From positions 253,357 through 317,356 of the forward strand of contig JAEVYY010000026.1 in the NCBI GenBank assembly GCA_023392535.1: a stretch of DNA of 64,000 bases, written 5' to 3'. A program made the position numbers and the translations under genes. Shown here piece by piece: positions 45,829-55,013 of the stretch. The stretch's first letter is position 1; every line of letters starts with the position of its first letter. The notes under the pieces were generated by a model. It was not told the origin of the DNA and ran no database searches. It worked only from the letters and a program-made list of their open reading frames with translations. The stretch comes from Bacillota bacterium. Lineage in GTDB: Bacteria; Bacillota; Clostridia; Lachnospirales; Lachnospiraceae.

Positions 45829-47241
45829 ATGAAAAGAAAACCAATACTTGGAATCATCGGTGTATCGGATGGTAACTTGGAAGTACATGAAACACTTAAA
45901 GATATTGTACAAGCACAGGTCACCACCATCATAGAGGAATTAAAAAAGGATGGAAGAATCGATGTGATAGAGGCAGATTGTCTGGTGAATTCCGTTCAGT
46001 CGGCAAAGGAACAAGCGGAATTGTTAGTCCAAAAGGGAGTTGACGGTACGATTATCTCGCATGGAGTTTTTGCATTTCCTAATTTTTCCGCAATTATTGC
46101 TAAATTTGGAAAGGGCCCATTTATGCTTTGTGCAAACTTGAACCCTGATTGGCCGGGAATGGTCTCCATGTTGGCAGCAGGTGGGGCATTAGATCATCTT
46201 GGAATCGATCATTTTAGAGCGGCAGGAGATTTCAGAGATCCTAAAATTTTAGGAAAGATTGTTGATTTTGCAGTCTGCGCAAGTGTAGTTAACGGACTGA
46301 AGGGAGAAAAATATGGACTGATCGGCGGCAGAAGCCTTGGAATGTATAGTGCTACTGTAAATATGCAGGATTGGCAAGATAAATTTGGTGTAGACGTTGA
46401 CCATATGGATCAATCAGAAATCGTACGTTTGGCAGAAGAAGTTCCGGAAGAACAAGTGGAAAAAGCCTTTGCTTGGCTTACTGAAAATTGTGGAAAAATT
46501 GTTTATGATAATGATAGACTGACTCCTGAGAAATTAAAACTGCAAATACGGCATTATGAAGCCATTAAAAAGATAACAAAAGAAAATAGCTATGATTTTG
46601 TGGGGGTGAAATGTCATTATGAGATGAGCAGGCATCATTGTACGGAATGTATTGCAGCAGCCTTTATGAATGATCCTTATGATTGGAATGGTCCAAAGGA
46701 ACCTGTTGTTTTTGCATGTGAGGCAGATTCAGATGCCGCTTTAACGATGCAGATTCTAAAATTACTGACAAATGATCCTGTTTTATTTATGGATGTAAGA
46801 CATTATGATGCCGAATACGATGTTATGGTCTTCTGTAATTGTGGTTCAGAATCTACTTTTTATGCGGGAAGGAGTGATGATCCGAAAGAGAATTTAAAAA
46901 ATGTAACATTGTATCCGTGCCTGGAAATCTATGCAGGAGGGGGCTGTCATGTGAACTGCATGACAAAGCCTGGAAAGGCAACCATAGCAAGATTAAACCG
47001 CTATAAGGGAAAGTATAGGCTGACCATTATTCCGGCTGATATTGTTTCGCTTCCTCCTGAAAAGATGGAAGAAACAACAAAGGAATGGCCGCATGTATTT
47101 GCAAAATTACCGTTCGATTATACTATTTTTTTAGAAAAATTTAGTGCAAATCATTGCCATGCGGTTTATGGGGATTATATCAAAGAATTAAAAATGATAT
47201 GTAAAATGCTTCAGATAGATGTTGAAGTGTTAGGAGAATAA
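45829..47241 (+). CDS. L-fucose/L-arabinose isomerase-family sugar isomerase
   Basis: Predicted metal-dependent aldose-ketose isomerase that would act on the imported sugar before phosphorylation. Candidate metal ligands are a Glu in ACEADSDAAL (near 297), an Asp in FMDVRHYD (near 321) and a His in NHCHAVYGD (near 443), the Glu-Asp-His set of the family. Other features are DGTIISHGVFAFPNFSAI and EIYAGGGCHVNC. The 470-residue length is nearer arabinose isomerases (about 500) than full FucI (about 590). Last gene of the operon, followed by a terminator. Specificity unknown. Confidence 0.85.
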   Translation: MKRKPILGIIGVSDGNLEVHETLKDIVQAQVTTIIEELKKDGRIDVIEADCLVNSVQSAKEQAELLVQKGVDGTIISHGVFAFPNFSAIIAKFGKGPFMLCANLNPDWPGMVSMLAAGGALDHLGIDHFRAAGDFRDPKILGKIVDFAVCASVVNGLKGEKYGLIGGRSLGMYSATVNMQDWQDKFGVDVDHMDQSEIVRLAEEVPEEQVEKAFAWLTENCGKIVYDNDRLTPEKLKLQIRHYEAIKKITKENSYDFVGVKCHYEMSRHHCTECIAAAFMNDPYDWNGPKEPVVFACEADSDAALTMQILKLLTNDPVLFMDVRHYDAEYDVMVFCNCGSESTFYAGRSDDPKENLKNVTLYPCLEIYAGGGCHVNCMTKPGKATIARLNRYKGKYRLTIIPADIVSLPPEKMEETTKEWPHVFAKLPFDYTIFLEKFSANHCHAVYGDYIKELKMICKMLQIDVEVLGE

Positions 47242-47257
47242 ATCGGTATTAAACTAA

Positions 47258-47290
47258 AATCCCATGTAAATGCTCTATTTACATGGGATT
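47258..47290. terminator. Bidirectional terminator between the sugar operon and prs
   Basis: AATCCCATGTAAAT (47258-47271) pairs perfectly with ATTTACATGGGATT (47277-47290) around GCTCT. T-rich sequence follows on both strands. Confidence 0.85.
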
Positions 47291-47295
47291 CTTAA

Positions 47296-48483
47296 TTATT
47301 GTGAGTTTTTCACTTTGTATTTTGCTATCGTACTTTGAATACGTTCATTCGGATTCAATAGGTCACTGATGGAAGTATCATGATTCAATGTATCAATAAT
47401 ATAAGCAACATATTTACTCATATCACAATTAATATAGTAAGGTTTATTCAATAATTCTGGTGTCTGATAGATTAAATTTGTAGTAAGGACTTTGTCGAAG
47501 ACTCCTTTTTCGTAGGCTTCATCAAATTTCTCAAGTCCATTTGTGAACAGACCAAAGGTAGCGCAAATAAATATTCTGTTCGCTTTTCTTTCTTTTAAAG
47601 CAGCTGCAACTTCAAATACACTTTCGCCGGAAGAAATCATATCATCGATAACAATAATGTCTTTTCCTTCTACACTTGAACCTAAGAATTCATGTGCTAC
47701 AATAGGATTTCTGCCATTTACGATAGTAGTGTAGTCTCTTCTTTTATAAAACATACCCATATCCAGTTCAAGCACATTAGCCATGTAAATAGCACGACTC
47801 ATACCGCCTTCATCCGGGCTCACCACCATCATATGATCAGAATCAATTGTTAAGTCTGTAACATTTTTTAATAACCCCTTTATAAATTGGTAAGCAGGCT
47901 GTACCGTTTCAAATCCGTTGAGGGGAATTGCATTTTGAACTCTGGCATCATGTGCATCAAAAGTAATAATATTATCAACACCCATATTGACCAGTTCCTG
48001 TAAGGCTATGGCACAATCCAAGGATTCTCTTGCCGTTCTTTTGTGCTGTCTGCTCTCGTACAGGAAAGGCATAATTACAGTGATTCTTCGAGCTTTTCCA
48101 CCGACAGCTGCTATAATTCTTTTAAGATCCTGATAATGATCGTCTGGTGACATATGATTGATTTCACCGGCTAAAGAATAAGTGAGACTGTAATTAGCGA
48201 CATCAACAAGAAGATAGAGATCTGCTCCTCTGACAGATTCCAAAATAATACCTTTTGCCTCACCAGAACCAAAACGAGGTACCTTAGCTTTTAATAAATA
48301 AGAATTTCTTTGATAACCGGCAAATGCCAGGCTTTCTTTGTGCTCGCTTTCTCGTTCTGTTCTCCATTTAACCAAATAGTGATCAATCTTCTCCCCAAGA
48401 GCTTTGCATCCCTCTAAAGGAATGATACCCAAAGAACCAACAGGTATCGTTTCCAGGTTTCTTTTTTCTTCCCGTGTTGCCAT
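47296..48483 (-). CDS. prs: Ribose-phosphate pyrophosphokinase, long form
   Basis: Makes PRPP from ribose 5-phosphate and ATP. The PRPP-binding loop DDMISSGES, the FDAHDARVQ region (canonical enzymes have a DLHA-type motif here) and VSPDEGGMSRA are present. At 395 residues it is about 80 longer than classical Prs, with an N-terminal extension and a C-terminal addition. This long form is what I expect in Lachnospiraceae. It is last in a minus-strand operon murC/dnaD/dnaC/prs. Confidence 0.9.
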   Translation of the reverse strand: MATREEKRNLETIPVGSLGIIPLEGCKALGEKIDHYLVKWRTERESEHKESLAFAGYQRNSYLLKAKVPRFGSGEAKGIILESVRGADLYLLVDVANYSLTYSLAGEINHMSPDDHYQDLKRIIAAVGGKARRITVIMPFLYESRQHKRTARESLDCAIALQELVNMGVDNIITFDAHDARVQNAIPLNGFETVQPAYQFIKGLLKNVTDLTIDSDHMMVVSPDEGGMSRAIYMANVLELDMGMFYKRRDYTTIVNGRNPIVAHEFLGSSVEGKDIIVIDDMISSGESVFEVAAALKERKANRIFICATFGLFTNGLEKFDEAYEKGVFDKVLTTNLIYQTPELLNKPYYINCDMSKYVAYIIDTLNHDTSISDLLNPNERIQSTIAKYKVKNSQ

Positions 48484-48500
48484 GAAAGAATCCTCACTTT

Positions 48501-49466
48501 CTAATTGTTGTTTATTTTTTTATACATTCTGATATCAGGACCAGATAACTTACAAAGTTCATAATTACTTGTAATGCGAGAGAAAATACGATCCGAATAG
48601 CGGCTACGTAGTTCCTCTAGTGAAAGATTTGTTGAAATAAGAGTTGATTTTTCCCGCAGATGTCTTTCGTTTAGACATGAAAAGAAAAGGGACGAAACAT
48701 TTGCTCTTGTCGTCTCGGTTCCCAAATCATCAATAATCAACAAATCACAATTATATATGTCTTCATAAAGATTGTAAAGGTCTTCTTTATTTTTAAAATC
48801 ATAAGGATTTACAGATAATGATTCAAAAAGTTGTGAAGCGCTAAAATAAATAATAGCTTGTCCCTTTTCAATTAAATCTTTCGCAACACAACCGGATAGA
48901 AATGATTTTCCAGTACCTACTGTACCATAAAAGAATAAATTCTGATAGGAAGAATTGAAATTTTCAATAAATTTCCTGCAATTAGCAACAGCTCTGCGAA
49001 AATGGATCAAATCTTCGCCTTGATAGAAGTGCTCAGAAAGGGAAGAGAAATTCTCTTTCTTTAACATTTCCTGTATATTAGATTGTTCGTATAGCATACT
49101 AATCATTGCCTGTTTAAAGCAATGACACTTTTGACCGTTACTATAACCAGTATCCTGGCAGTCATTACAATGATAAATTGGTTCCAAATAATCATCGGGG
49201 AAACCAGCTTGTACTAACATTGCTTTTTTTTGCTCAGACAATTCATGAATCAAATGTTTTAATTCACTTAAAGCGTTACCATCGCCATCAAGCAGTTTTT
49301 TCCCCTGGCTCACAGAGACCGATGAGATAGAATCTTCTAAATCTTTATAAGCAGGTATAGCTACATAAACTTCTTCAATACGTTGTTCCAGCAAATGACG
49401 ATTTTGCAATTGCCTTTTTTCATAGTCACTCCTAATTTTCTGATATTGAGAATTACTTAATGCCAC
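48501..49466 (-). CDS. DnaC/DnaI-like helicase loader ATPase
   Basis: AAA+ protein expected to load the replicative helicase. Cys100, Cys103, Cys114 and Cys116 in HCNDCQDTG and KCHCF resemble a zinc site. Walker A is GTVGTGKS at 181-188 and Walker B is LLIIDDLGTE. Length 321. It sits 30 bases downstream of a DnaD-domain gene, a pairing typical of Firmicutes replication initiation (DnaD-DnaB-DnaI). Confidence 0.92.
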   Translation of the reverse strand: MALSNSQYQKIRSDYEKRQLQNRHLLEQRIEEVYVAIPAYKDLEDSISSVSVSQGKKLLDGDGNALSELKHLIHELSEQKKAMLVQAGFPDDYLEPIYHCNDCQDTGYSNGQKCHCFKQAMISMLYEQSNIQEMLKKENFSSLSEHFYQGEDLIHFRRAVANCRKFIENFNSSYQNLFFYGTVGTGKSFLSGCVAKDLIEKGQAIIYFSASQLFESLSVNPYDFKNKEDLYNLYEDIYNCDLLIIDDLGTETTRANVSSLFFSCLNERHLREKSTLISTNLSLEELRSRYSDRIFSRITSNYELCKLSGPDIRMYKKINNN

Positions 49467-49496
49467 GATAATATCTCCTATGATAATTACTGAAAA

Positions 49497-50555
49497 TTAA
49501 TTTTGTAAAAGCTTCCTTTCGATTTCATCAAAGTCGTAGTCGTTTTGTTGAAATTGATTAAATGCATTCTTAGAAACGCTAACAGGTGTCTTTGATTTTC
49601 GAAACTTTTCATCCGCTGATTTTACATCTGCAAGATGATGAATATTAGATTTATACCAATTGGTCAAAACTCCATCGGCATACTCAAAGCGATGAGTATC
49701 TACCGCAAGTACAGTTCTGTCGCAGGCTTCTAAAATGATATCTAAAGAATATCCATATGTCTTCGTCCACTTGGTAATATAATCGACTTCTTTACTGATG
49801 GGAGCCGAAGATTTGCCAAGAGCTGTCATTATAGTATACACGGTTTTATCATATTTACTGGATATAGAAGCAGCCTGTTTTGGTGTTTTCACTTTTGCCT
49901 CTGCCCATGAAACAGCAACCTTTTCTATGTAACGAAAATCTTTTTTGCCTCTGCCAACACAATATTGAATCAGATAATCGATTAAGTCTGCAGAAAAATC
50001 CAAACCGTCATATAGATACAAAATTGACTTCATTTCAGTAGGACTTAAAGTTTTGCCAATATATTGTTCTGCAATAAAAAGAATTTGCTGTGCCTCTTCC
50101 TGTTCCTTAAATGTTTTTAATTCATCCAGGGAGTAAGTGGGTTTCAAAGCTACTGAATCAGTAGCTGTATCGGAAACAATAGTGGAAACGGAGGCAATAG
50201 CTTTCGAAGCGGCTTTGATGCTTGTCTCAGTAAGAGACAAACGTTCCCCTTTTGGTTTGGGATCCAACTCTTTCAGATGAACCCCGGTCAAATTCTTAAC
50301 CTCATCATAATCGAGAGAAAGAAGTTTATTCTTTTCCCAATATTTTAATGCACGTATTACATCTTTTTCCGTATGATTAAATTTGTCCGCTATATCGGAA
50401 ATACTTGTAGTCAGATTCGCACACATAAGACGAACTAAATACAAGTATACTTTAAGCTGGGCATCATTTGCATCCTTCATATACTCATCAATAAACTGAT
50501 TCGAGATAAGAGTAGCGTCAATATAGCTATCTTTATAAATGGTAAGACAACTCAT
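49497..50555 (-). CDS. DnaD-domain replication protein
   Basis: Primosome protein of the DnaD/DnaB-like family. An N-terminal winged-helix part (about 1-100; YLYLVRLMCANLTTSISDIA) precedes two C-terminal DnaD-type helical modules with LDFSADLIDYLIQYCVGRGK and VDYITKWTKTYGYSLDIILE, and YADGVLTNWYKSNI. I place the start at 50555, where AGGTGAT lies just upstream; the longer frame to 50708 encodes an unlikely N-terminus across DnaA-box repeats. Length 352. It is co-transcribed with the dnaC-like gene. Confidence 0.9.
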   Translation of the reverse strand: MSCLTIYKDSYIDATLISNQFIDEYMKDANDAQLKVYLYLVRLMCANLTTSISDIADKFNHTEKDVIRALKYWEKNKLLSLDYDEVKNLTGVHLKELDPKPKGERLSLTETSIKAASKAIASVSTIVSDTATDSVALKPTYSLDELKTFKEQEEAQQILFIAEQYIGKTLSPTEMKSILYLYDGLDFSADLIDYLIQYCVGRGKKDFRYIEKVAVSWAEAKVKTPKQAASISSKYDKTVYTIMTALGKSSAPISKEVDYITKWTKTYGYSLDIILEACDRTVLAVDTHRFEYADGVLTNWYKSNIHHLADVKSADEKFRKSKTPVSVSKNAFNQFQQNDYDFDEIERKLLQN

Positions 50556-50592
50556 GATATCACCTATTTCATTATTATTTAAAAGCAAGTGA

Positions 50593-50621
50593 ATTATAGC
50601 ATATAGGTCTGAAAAAAGGAA
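50593..50621 (-). promoter_or_regulatory. Candidate promoter of the dnaD-dnaC-prs operon
   Basis: On the minus strand, TGCTATAAT (extended -10, box at 50593-50598) with a weak TTCCTT at the -35 position (50616-50621). It lies between the DnaA-box array and the dnaD start. Confidence 0.45.
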
Positions 50622-50667
50622 TAGCCAATTTGCCTGTAAAGCTCGTAAGTATGCGGTTTTAAGAAAA

Positions 50668-50836
50668 TGTGGACAATGTGGAAAATGTGGATAGAAGATA
50701 CGTCTCATTTATCTTTAAGTAATAAAAATAGTATAAAACTGGATTATATTAATAATTTAATTATTATATCAAATATAAAATATCCACATTTATTGAAGAA
50801 AAATTGTCCTCATAAAAATGTGGATATTGTGGATAA
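50668..50836. promoter_or_regulatory. DnaA-box cluster with AT-rich core between dnaD and murC
   Basis: Contiguous 9-mers TGTGGACAA, TGTGGAAAA and TGTGGATAG run from 50668 to 50694. A second array, TGTGGATAT then TGTGGATAA, runs from 50819 to 50836, the last being a perfect DnaA box (TTATCCACA on the other strand). An inverted copy, ATATCCACA, is at 50780-50788. The 85 bases between are very AT-rich. The array ends at the murC stop codon. I infer DnaA binding, either to control the dnaD operon or as an origin-like element. The interval 50556-50836 has no convincing gene. Confidence 0.75.
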
Positions 50837-52216
50837 TTATTTTCCTAACAAGCTTTCGCCTATCTTTACGACATCTCCCGCCCCCATAGTTATCAACAAG
50901 TCACCGTTGATACAATTTTCTAGTAAAAAGTTTTCGATTTCATCAAAAGAGGGAAAGTAATAACAGTCTTTTCCCAATTTTTGAATCTCTGATTGCAAAT
51001 TTTTGGAACTTATGCCTAGATTATCTGTTTCTCGTGCAGCATAGATATCTGCCAGAACTATTTTGTCCGCAATGGAGAGAGCTTTTGCGAAATCAATTAA
51101 AAAAGCTTTCGTTCTTGTAAAAGTATGAGGCTGAAAAACACACCATGTCGTTTTGTGCGGATAGTTTTTTGCTGCGGTCAATGTAGCAGTAATTTCTGTT
51201 GGGTGATGTGCATAATCATCTATAATAGTAACACCCCCAATATTGCCTTTGTATTCAAAACGCCTTTCGGTGCCGGAAAATGTATGAAGCGCACTTTTTG
51301 TCAGTGATGCGGTGATACCCAGCGTATCAGCTAAGGCAATTGCAGCCAATGCGTTATACACATTGTGTTTACCAGGAACACCAAGTGTGATGGTATCAAT
51401 AAAATTCGGACCATGAAGAAGTTTAAAGCTTGGTCTTGCAAGTTCATCATAACAGATGTCACTGGCAGAGTAATCACTGGATTGATTGATACCAAAAGTA
51501 ATCACCTTGCATGACAGATTATTTGTAATTTCCGCAACATTCGGGATGTCTCCATTGATGATCAGAGTACCGTCTTCTGGAAGAAGTAATGCAAATTGAT
51601 GAAATGAATTGCGTATTTCAGTAATATCTTTAAAAAAGTCCATATGATCTTCTTCTATATTAAGAATAATACTGATTTTTGGGAAAAAACTCAAAAAACT
51701 ATTCGTATATTCGCAGGCTTCTGTAACAAAATATCCCGATTTTCCAAGGCGGAAATTACCCTTGATTGCTTTTAGAATGCCACCGATCGATAAAGTGGGA
51801 TCGGTATCAGCCTGCAGTAATATCTCGGATACCATGGAAGTGGTAGTGGTCTTACCGTGTGTACCGCTAATGGCGATGGGTGTCTGATACGTTTTCATGA
51901 TCTGTCCTAAAAGTTCCGCCCTTGTGAGGAGTGGAATCCTTTGTTTTGAGACTTCTTCCATTTCGGGATTGTCTTTTTTAATAGCAGCTGTATAGACCAC
52001 TAAATCAATATTTTTTGTGATATGTTCTGCGCTTTGTCCATAATGGATTGTGGCACCTTTTTCTATTAATGCTTTCGTAAGTGGGGATTCTTTGGCATCT
52101 GATCCGGAAATACGAAAGTTGGATTCTAATAATATTTCGGCCAAGCCACTCATGCTGATTCCTCCAATTCCAATAAAGTAGATATGAATCGGATGGCTAA
52201 AATCAATTTGATACAT
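50837..52216 (-). CDS. murC: UDP-N-acetylmuramate--L-alanine ligase
   Basis: ATP-dependent ligase adding L-Ala to UDP-MurNAc, the first amino acid of the peptidoglycan stem. It has the N-terminal Rossmann motif FIGIGGISMSGLAEI, the P-loop GTHGKTTTTS, central-domain LNIEEDHMDFF, and IIDDYAHHPTEI. Length 459 is normal. AGGAAGTG precedes the start. No clear terminator follows, so it may read through the DnaA-box region into dnaD. Confidence 0.97.
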   Translation of the reverse strand: MYQIDFSHPIHIYFIGIGGISMSGLAEILLESNFRISGSDAKESPLTKALIEKGATIHYGQSAEHITKNIDLVVYTAAIKKDNPEMEEVSKQRIPLLTRAELLGQIMKTYQTPIAISGTHGKTTTTSMVSEILLQADTDPTLSIGGILKAIKGNFRLGKSGYFVTEACEYTNSFLSFFPKISIILNIEEDHMDFFKDITEIRNSFHQFALLLPEDGTLIINGDIPNVAEITNNLSCKVITFGINQSSDYSASDICYDELARPSFKLLHGPNFIDTITLGVPGKHNVYNALAAIALADTLGITASLTKSALHTFSGTERRFEYKGNIGGVTIIDDYAHHPTEITATLTAAKNYPHKTTWCVFQPHTFTRTKAFLIDFAKALSIADKIVLADIYAARETDNLGISSKNLQSEIQKLGKDCYYFPSFDEIENFLLENCINGDLLITMGAGDVVKIGESLLGK

Positions 52217-52503
52217 GGTTACACTTCCTATTCTAATAAAATGATAATAATTATTTTTATTCTTATTATACTCATATATAGTAAAAAAACCAATATAATT
52301 TTAAGGATTCTAAAAGATGAGCGTAATATTTTAAATACGAACAGGTCGTAAAAGTGGATAAAATAGGATAAAATTCCTATCTAAATACAGTTGTTCAGCA
52401 AGCTGATGTCTAATTTATACAAAAACTAATTTAAGAGTAGTGAAAGTTTGTGTATAATACACATAAAAATTAGATAAAATAGAGAATAATTTTGTAAAAG
52501 TCA

Positions 52504-52550
52504 TTCACTTTCGATAAAGCATATGGTATAATTATTATACTTGAATCAAG
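52504..52550 (+). promoter_or_regulatory. Candidate glgC promoter with start-site palindrome
   Basis: TTCACT (52504-52509), 17 bases, then TATAAT (52527-52532) with an extended TGG. CTTGAATCAAG (52540-52550) is a perfect palindrome at the predicted start site. The remainder of the 368-base gap 52217-52584 shows only AT-rich sequence and weak hairpins. Confidence 0.5.
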
Positions 52551-52584
52551 CTTTCAGGAGTAGAGGACGGAATGAGGTGATAGC

Positions 52585-53868
52585 ATGATTAAAAAAGAAA
52601 TGATTGCCATGTTGTTGGCAGGTGGACAGGGGAGTCGTTTGGGGGTGCTGACAGCTAAAGTTGCAAAACCTGCAGTAGCTTTCGGTGGCAAATATAGAAT
52701 CATCGATTTCCCTTTGAGTAATTGTATTAACTCTGGTGTTGATACCGTAGGAGTGTTAACACAGTACCAGCCGTTGCGGTTAAATACACATATAGGTATA
52801 GGTATCCCTTGGGATTTAGATCGGAATATTGGAGGTGTGACCGTTCTACCGCCCTATGAAAAAAGTTCGAATAGTGAATGGTATACGGGAACTGCAAATG
52901 CAATTTATCAGAATATAGATTATATGGAGAATTATAATCCTGACTATGTGTTGATTCTTTCAGGAGATCATATTTATAAGATGGATTATGAGGTGATGCT
53001 TGATTTCCATAAGGCAAACGGTGCCGAGGTTACGATTGCGGCAATGCCGGTTCCGACTGAGGAAGCGAAGAGGTTTGGTGTTGTCATTACAGATGAAAAT
53101 AAGAAAATTAATGAGTTTGAGGAAAAACCGGAACATCCAAGGAGCAATTTAGCATCCATGGGTATTTATATATTTAATTGGCGCACATTAAAAAAGGCTT
53201 TGGTGGCAAAAGCAGAACAACCGGCTCTGGATTTTGGTAAACATGTCATTCCTTATTTACATGAAAATGGTGCACCGATGTATGCGTATGAATATAACGG
53301 GTATTGGAAAGACGTTGGAACTTTGCATTCCTACTGGCAAGCAAATATGGAGCTTATCGATATTGTGCCAGAGTTCAATCTATATGAAGAGTACTGGAGA
53401 ATCTATACAAGAAGCATGACGCTCCCACCTCAATACATATCTTGTAACAGCGTAGTAGAAAAGAGTATTATAGGATCCGATTCCACAATATGTGGTAAAG
53501 TGGTGAATTCTGTAATCGGTTGTGGCGTTACGATTGGTGAAGGCACAACGGTTAGAGATTCTATTATCATGAACGAAACAGTCATTGGAAAAAATTGCGA
53601 AATTGAAAAGAGCATTATTGCAGAAAATGTTAAAATTGATGATGATGTTCATCTTGGCATTGGAGAAGAAATGCCGAATGAAGCGGATCCTCATATTTAT
53701 GATCATGGACTGATCACAATTGGAGAGAAAAGTATGATTCCATCGCATGTTTCAGTAGGTAAGAACACGGTTATATCTGGGATTACAAATATTGCAGATT
53801 ATCCAGACGGTAAACTGGAAAGCGGAAAAACATTAATTAAGGCAGGTGATATTCAATGCGAGCTATAG
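52585..53868 (+). CDS. glgC: Glucose-1-phosphate adenylyltransferase
   Basis: Makes ADP-glucose, the first committed step in glycogen synthesis. The N-terminal nucleotidyltransferase domain has LAGGQGSRLGVLTAKVAKPA and FPLSNCINSG; the YTGTANAIYQN and SGDHIYKMDY motifs are intact; a left-handed beta-helix follows (VVEKSIIGSDSTICG onward). Length 427. GAGGTGATAG precedes ATG 52585. It overlaps glgD by 13 bases; together they form the GlgC/GlgD pair of Firmicutes. Confidence 0.97.
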   Translation: MIKKEMIAMLLAGGQGSRLGVLTAKVAKPAVAFGGKYRIIDFPLSNCINSGVDTVGVLTQYQPLRLNTHIGIGIPWDLDRNIGGVTVLPPYEKSSNSEWYTGTANAIYQNIDYMENYNPDYVLILSGDHIYKMDYEVMLDFHKANGAEVTIAAMPVPTEEAKRFGVVITDENKKINEFEEKPEHPRSNLASMGIYIFNWRTLKKALVAKAEQPALDFGKHVIPYLHENGAPMYAYEYNGYWKDVGTLHSYWQANMELIDIVPEFNLYEEYWRIYTRSMTLPPQYISCNSVVEKSIIGSDSTICGKVVNSVIGCGVTIGEGTTVRDSIIMNETVIGKNCEIEKSIIAENVKIDDDVHLGIGEEMPNEADPHIYDHGLITIGEKSMIPSHVSVGKNTVISGITNIADYPDGKLESGKTLIKAGDIQCEL

Positions 53869-54974
53869 GAATTATTTTAGCAGGTGGTAATAATCACCGT
53901 ATGAAGGAACTATCACAGAAAAGGGCTATTTCGGCCATGCCGATTGCAGGGAGTTACCGTAGTATTGATTTTGCGTTGAGCAGTATGTCAAATTCTCATA
54001 TTCAGAAAGTAGGAGTCCTGACCCAATATAATGCAAGAAGTCTGAATGAACATTTAAGCTCTTCTAAATGGTGGGATTTTGGACGAAAACAAGGTGGGCT
54101 ATATGTTTTTACACCAACGGTCACAGCCGAAAATAACAACTGGTATCGTGGTACTGCAGATGCAATTTATCAGAATCTTGCATTCCTGAAGAACAGTCAT
54201 GAACCTTATGTCATCATTGCTTCTGGGGATTGTGTTTATAAGATGGATTATAATAAGATACTGGAATATCACATAGAGAAGAAAGCAGATATTACAGTTG
54301 TCTGTAAAGAAATAATGCCTGGTATCGATGTAGAGAGATACGGAACCATTAAGATGAATGAAGAGTACAGAATAGAAGAGTTTGAGGAGAAACCGATCGT
54401 TGCAAAGTCGAATACGATTTCCTGTGGTATCTATGTGATCAGAAGGCGCCAATTGATTGAATTAATTGAAAAGTCAGAAGAGGAAGACAGGCATGATTTT
54501 GTGAAAGATATTTTAATCCGCTATAAAAACTTAAAAAGGATTTATGGATACAAGATTAAAGATTACTGGAGAAACATAGCAACTGTTGAAGATTATTATC
54601 AGACAAATATGGATTTTTTGAAAACAGAGACACGGAACTATTTCTTTAGACAATATCCTGACATTTATTCTAAGGTAGATGATCTGCCACCAGCAAAGTA
54701 TAATGTAGGAGCACAGATTCATAACAGTTTAATTTCCAGTGGTTGTATTGTTAATGGTACGGTACAGGACTCTGTAGTCTTTAAGAAAGTATTTATCGGT
54801 AATAATTGTTATATTAAGAATTCCATTATCTTAAATGATGTTTATATAGGCGACAATACACATATTGAAAATTGTATCGTAGAAAGTCGAGATACGATAC
54901 GCGCAAATTCTTACCATAAGGGGGAAAACAACATCAAGATTGTAGTGGAAAAAAATGAAAGGTATGTAATTTAA
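53856..54974 (+). CDS. glgD: GlgD, regulatory ADP-glucose pyrophosphorylase subunit
   Basis: GlgC paralogue that lacks independent activity in Bacillus-type systems but modifies the GlgC enzyme. The phosphate loop is ILAGGNNHRMKELSQKRA rather than the GGxGxRL of GlgC, and the conserved GDHIYKMD is changed to GDCVYKMD. The shorter beta-helix ends at residue 372. The overlap with glgC suggests stoichiometric translation. Confidence 0.94.
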   Translation: MRAIGIILAGGNNHRMKELSQKRAISAMPIAGSYRSIDFALSSMSNSHIQKVGVLTQYNARSLNEHLSSSKWWDFGRKQGGLYVFTPTVTAENNNWYRGTADAIYQNLAFLKNSHEPYVIIASGDCVYKMDYNKILEYHIEKKADITVVCKEIMPGIDVERYGTIKMNEEYRIEEFEEKPIVAKSNTISCGIYVIRRRQLIELIEKSEEEDRHDFVKDILIRYKNLKRIYGYKIKDYWRNIATVEDYYQTNMDFLKTETRNYFFRQYPDIYSKVDDLPPAKYNVGAQIHNSLISSGCIVNGTVQDSVVFKKVFIGNNCYIKNSIILNDVYIGDNTHIENCIVESRDTIRANSYHKGENNIKIVVEKNERYVI

Positions 54975-55013
54975 AAACTACTACGAATGACTAAAACAAG
55001 GGGGTAACACAAA

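Noticed and set aside
50556..50708. N-terminal extension of the DnaD-like frame with His/Pro/Phe repeats
   Set aside because: The repeated peptide is only translation of the DnaA-box 9-mers, and a good ribosome site precedes 50555.
50668..50836. CRISPR-like repeat array
   Set aside because: Units are 9 bases, contiguous and without spacers; they match DnaA boxes.
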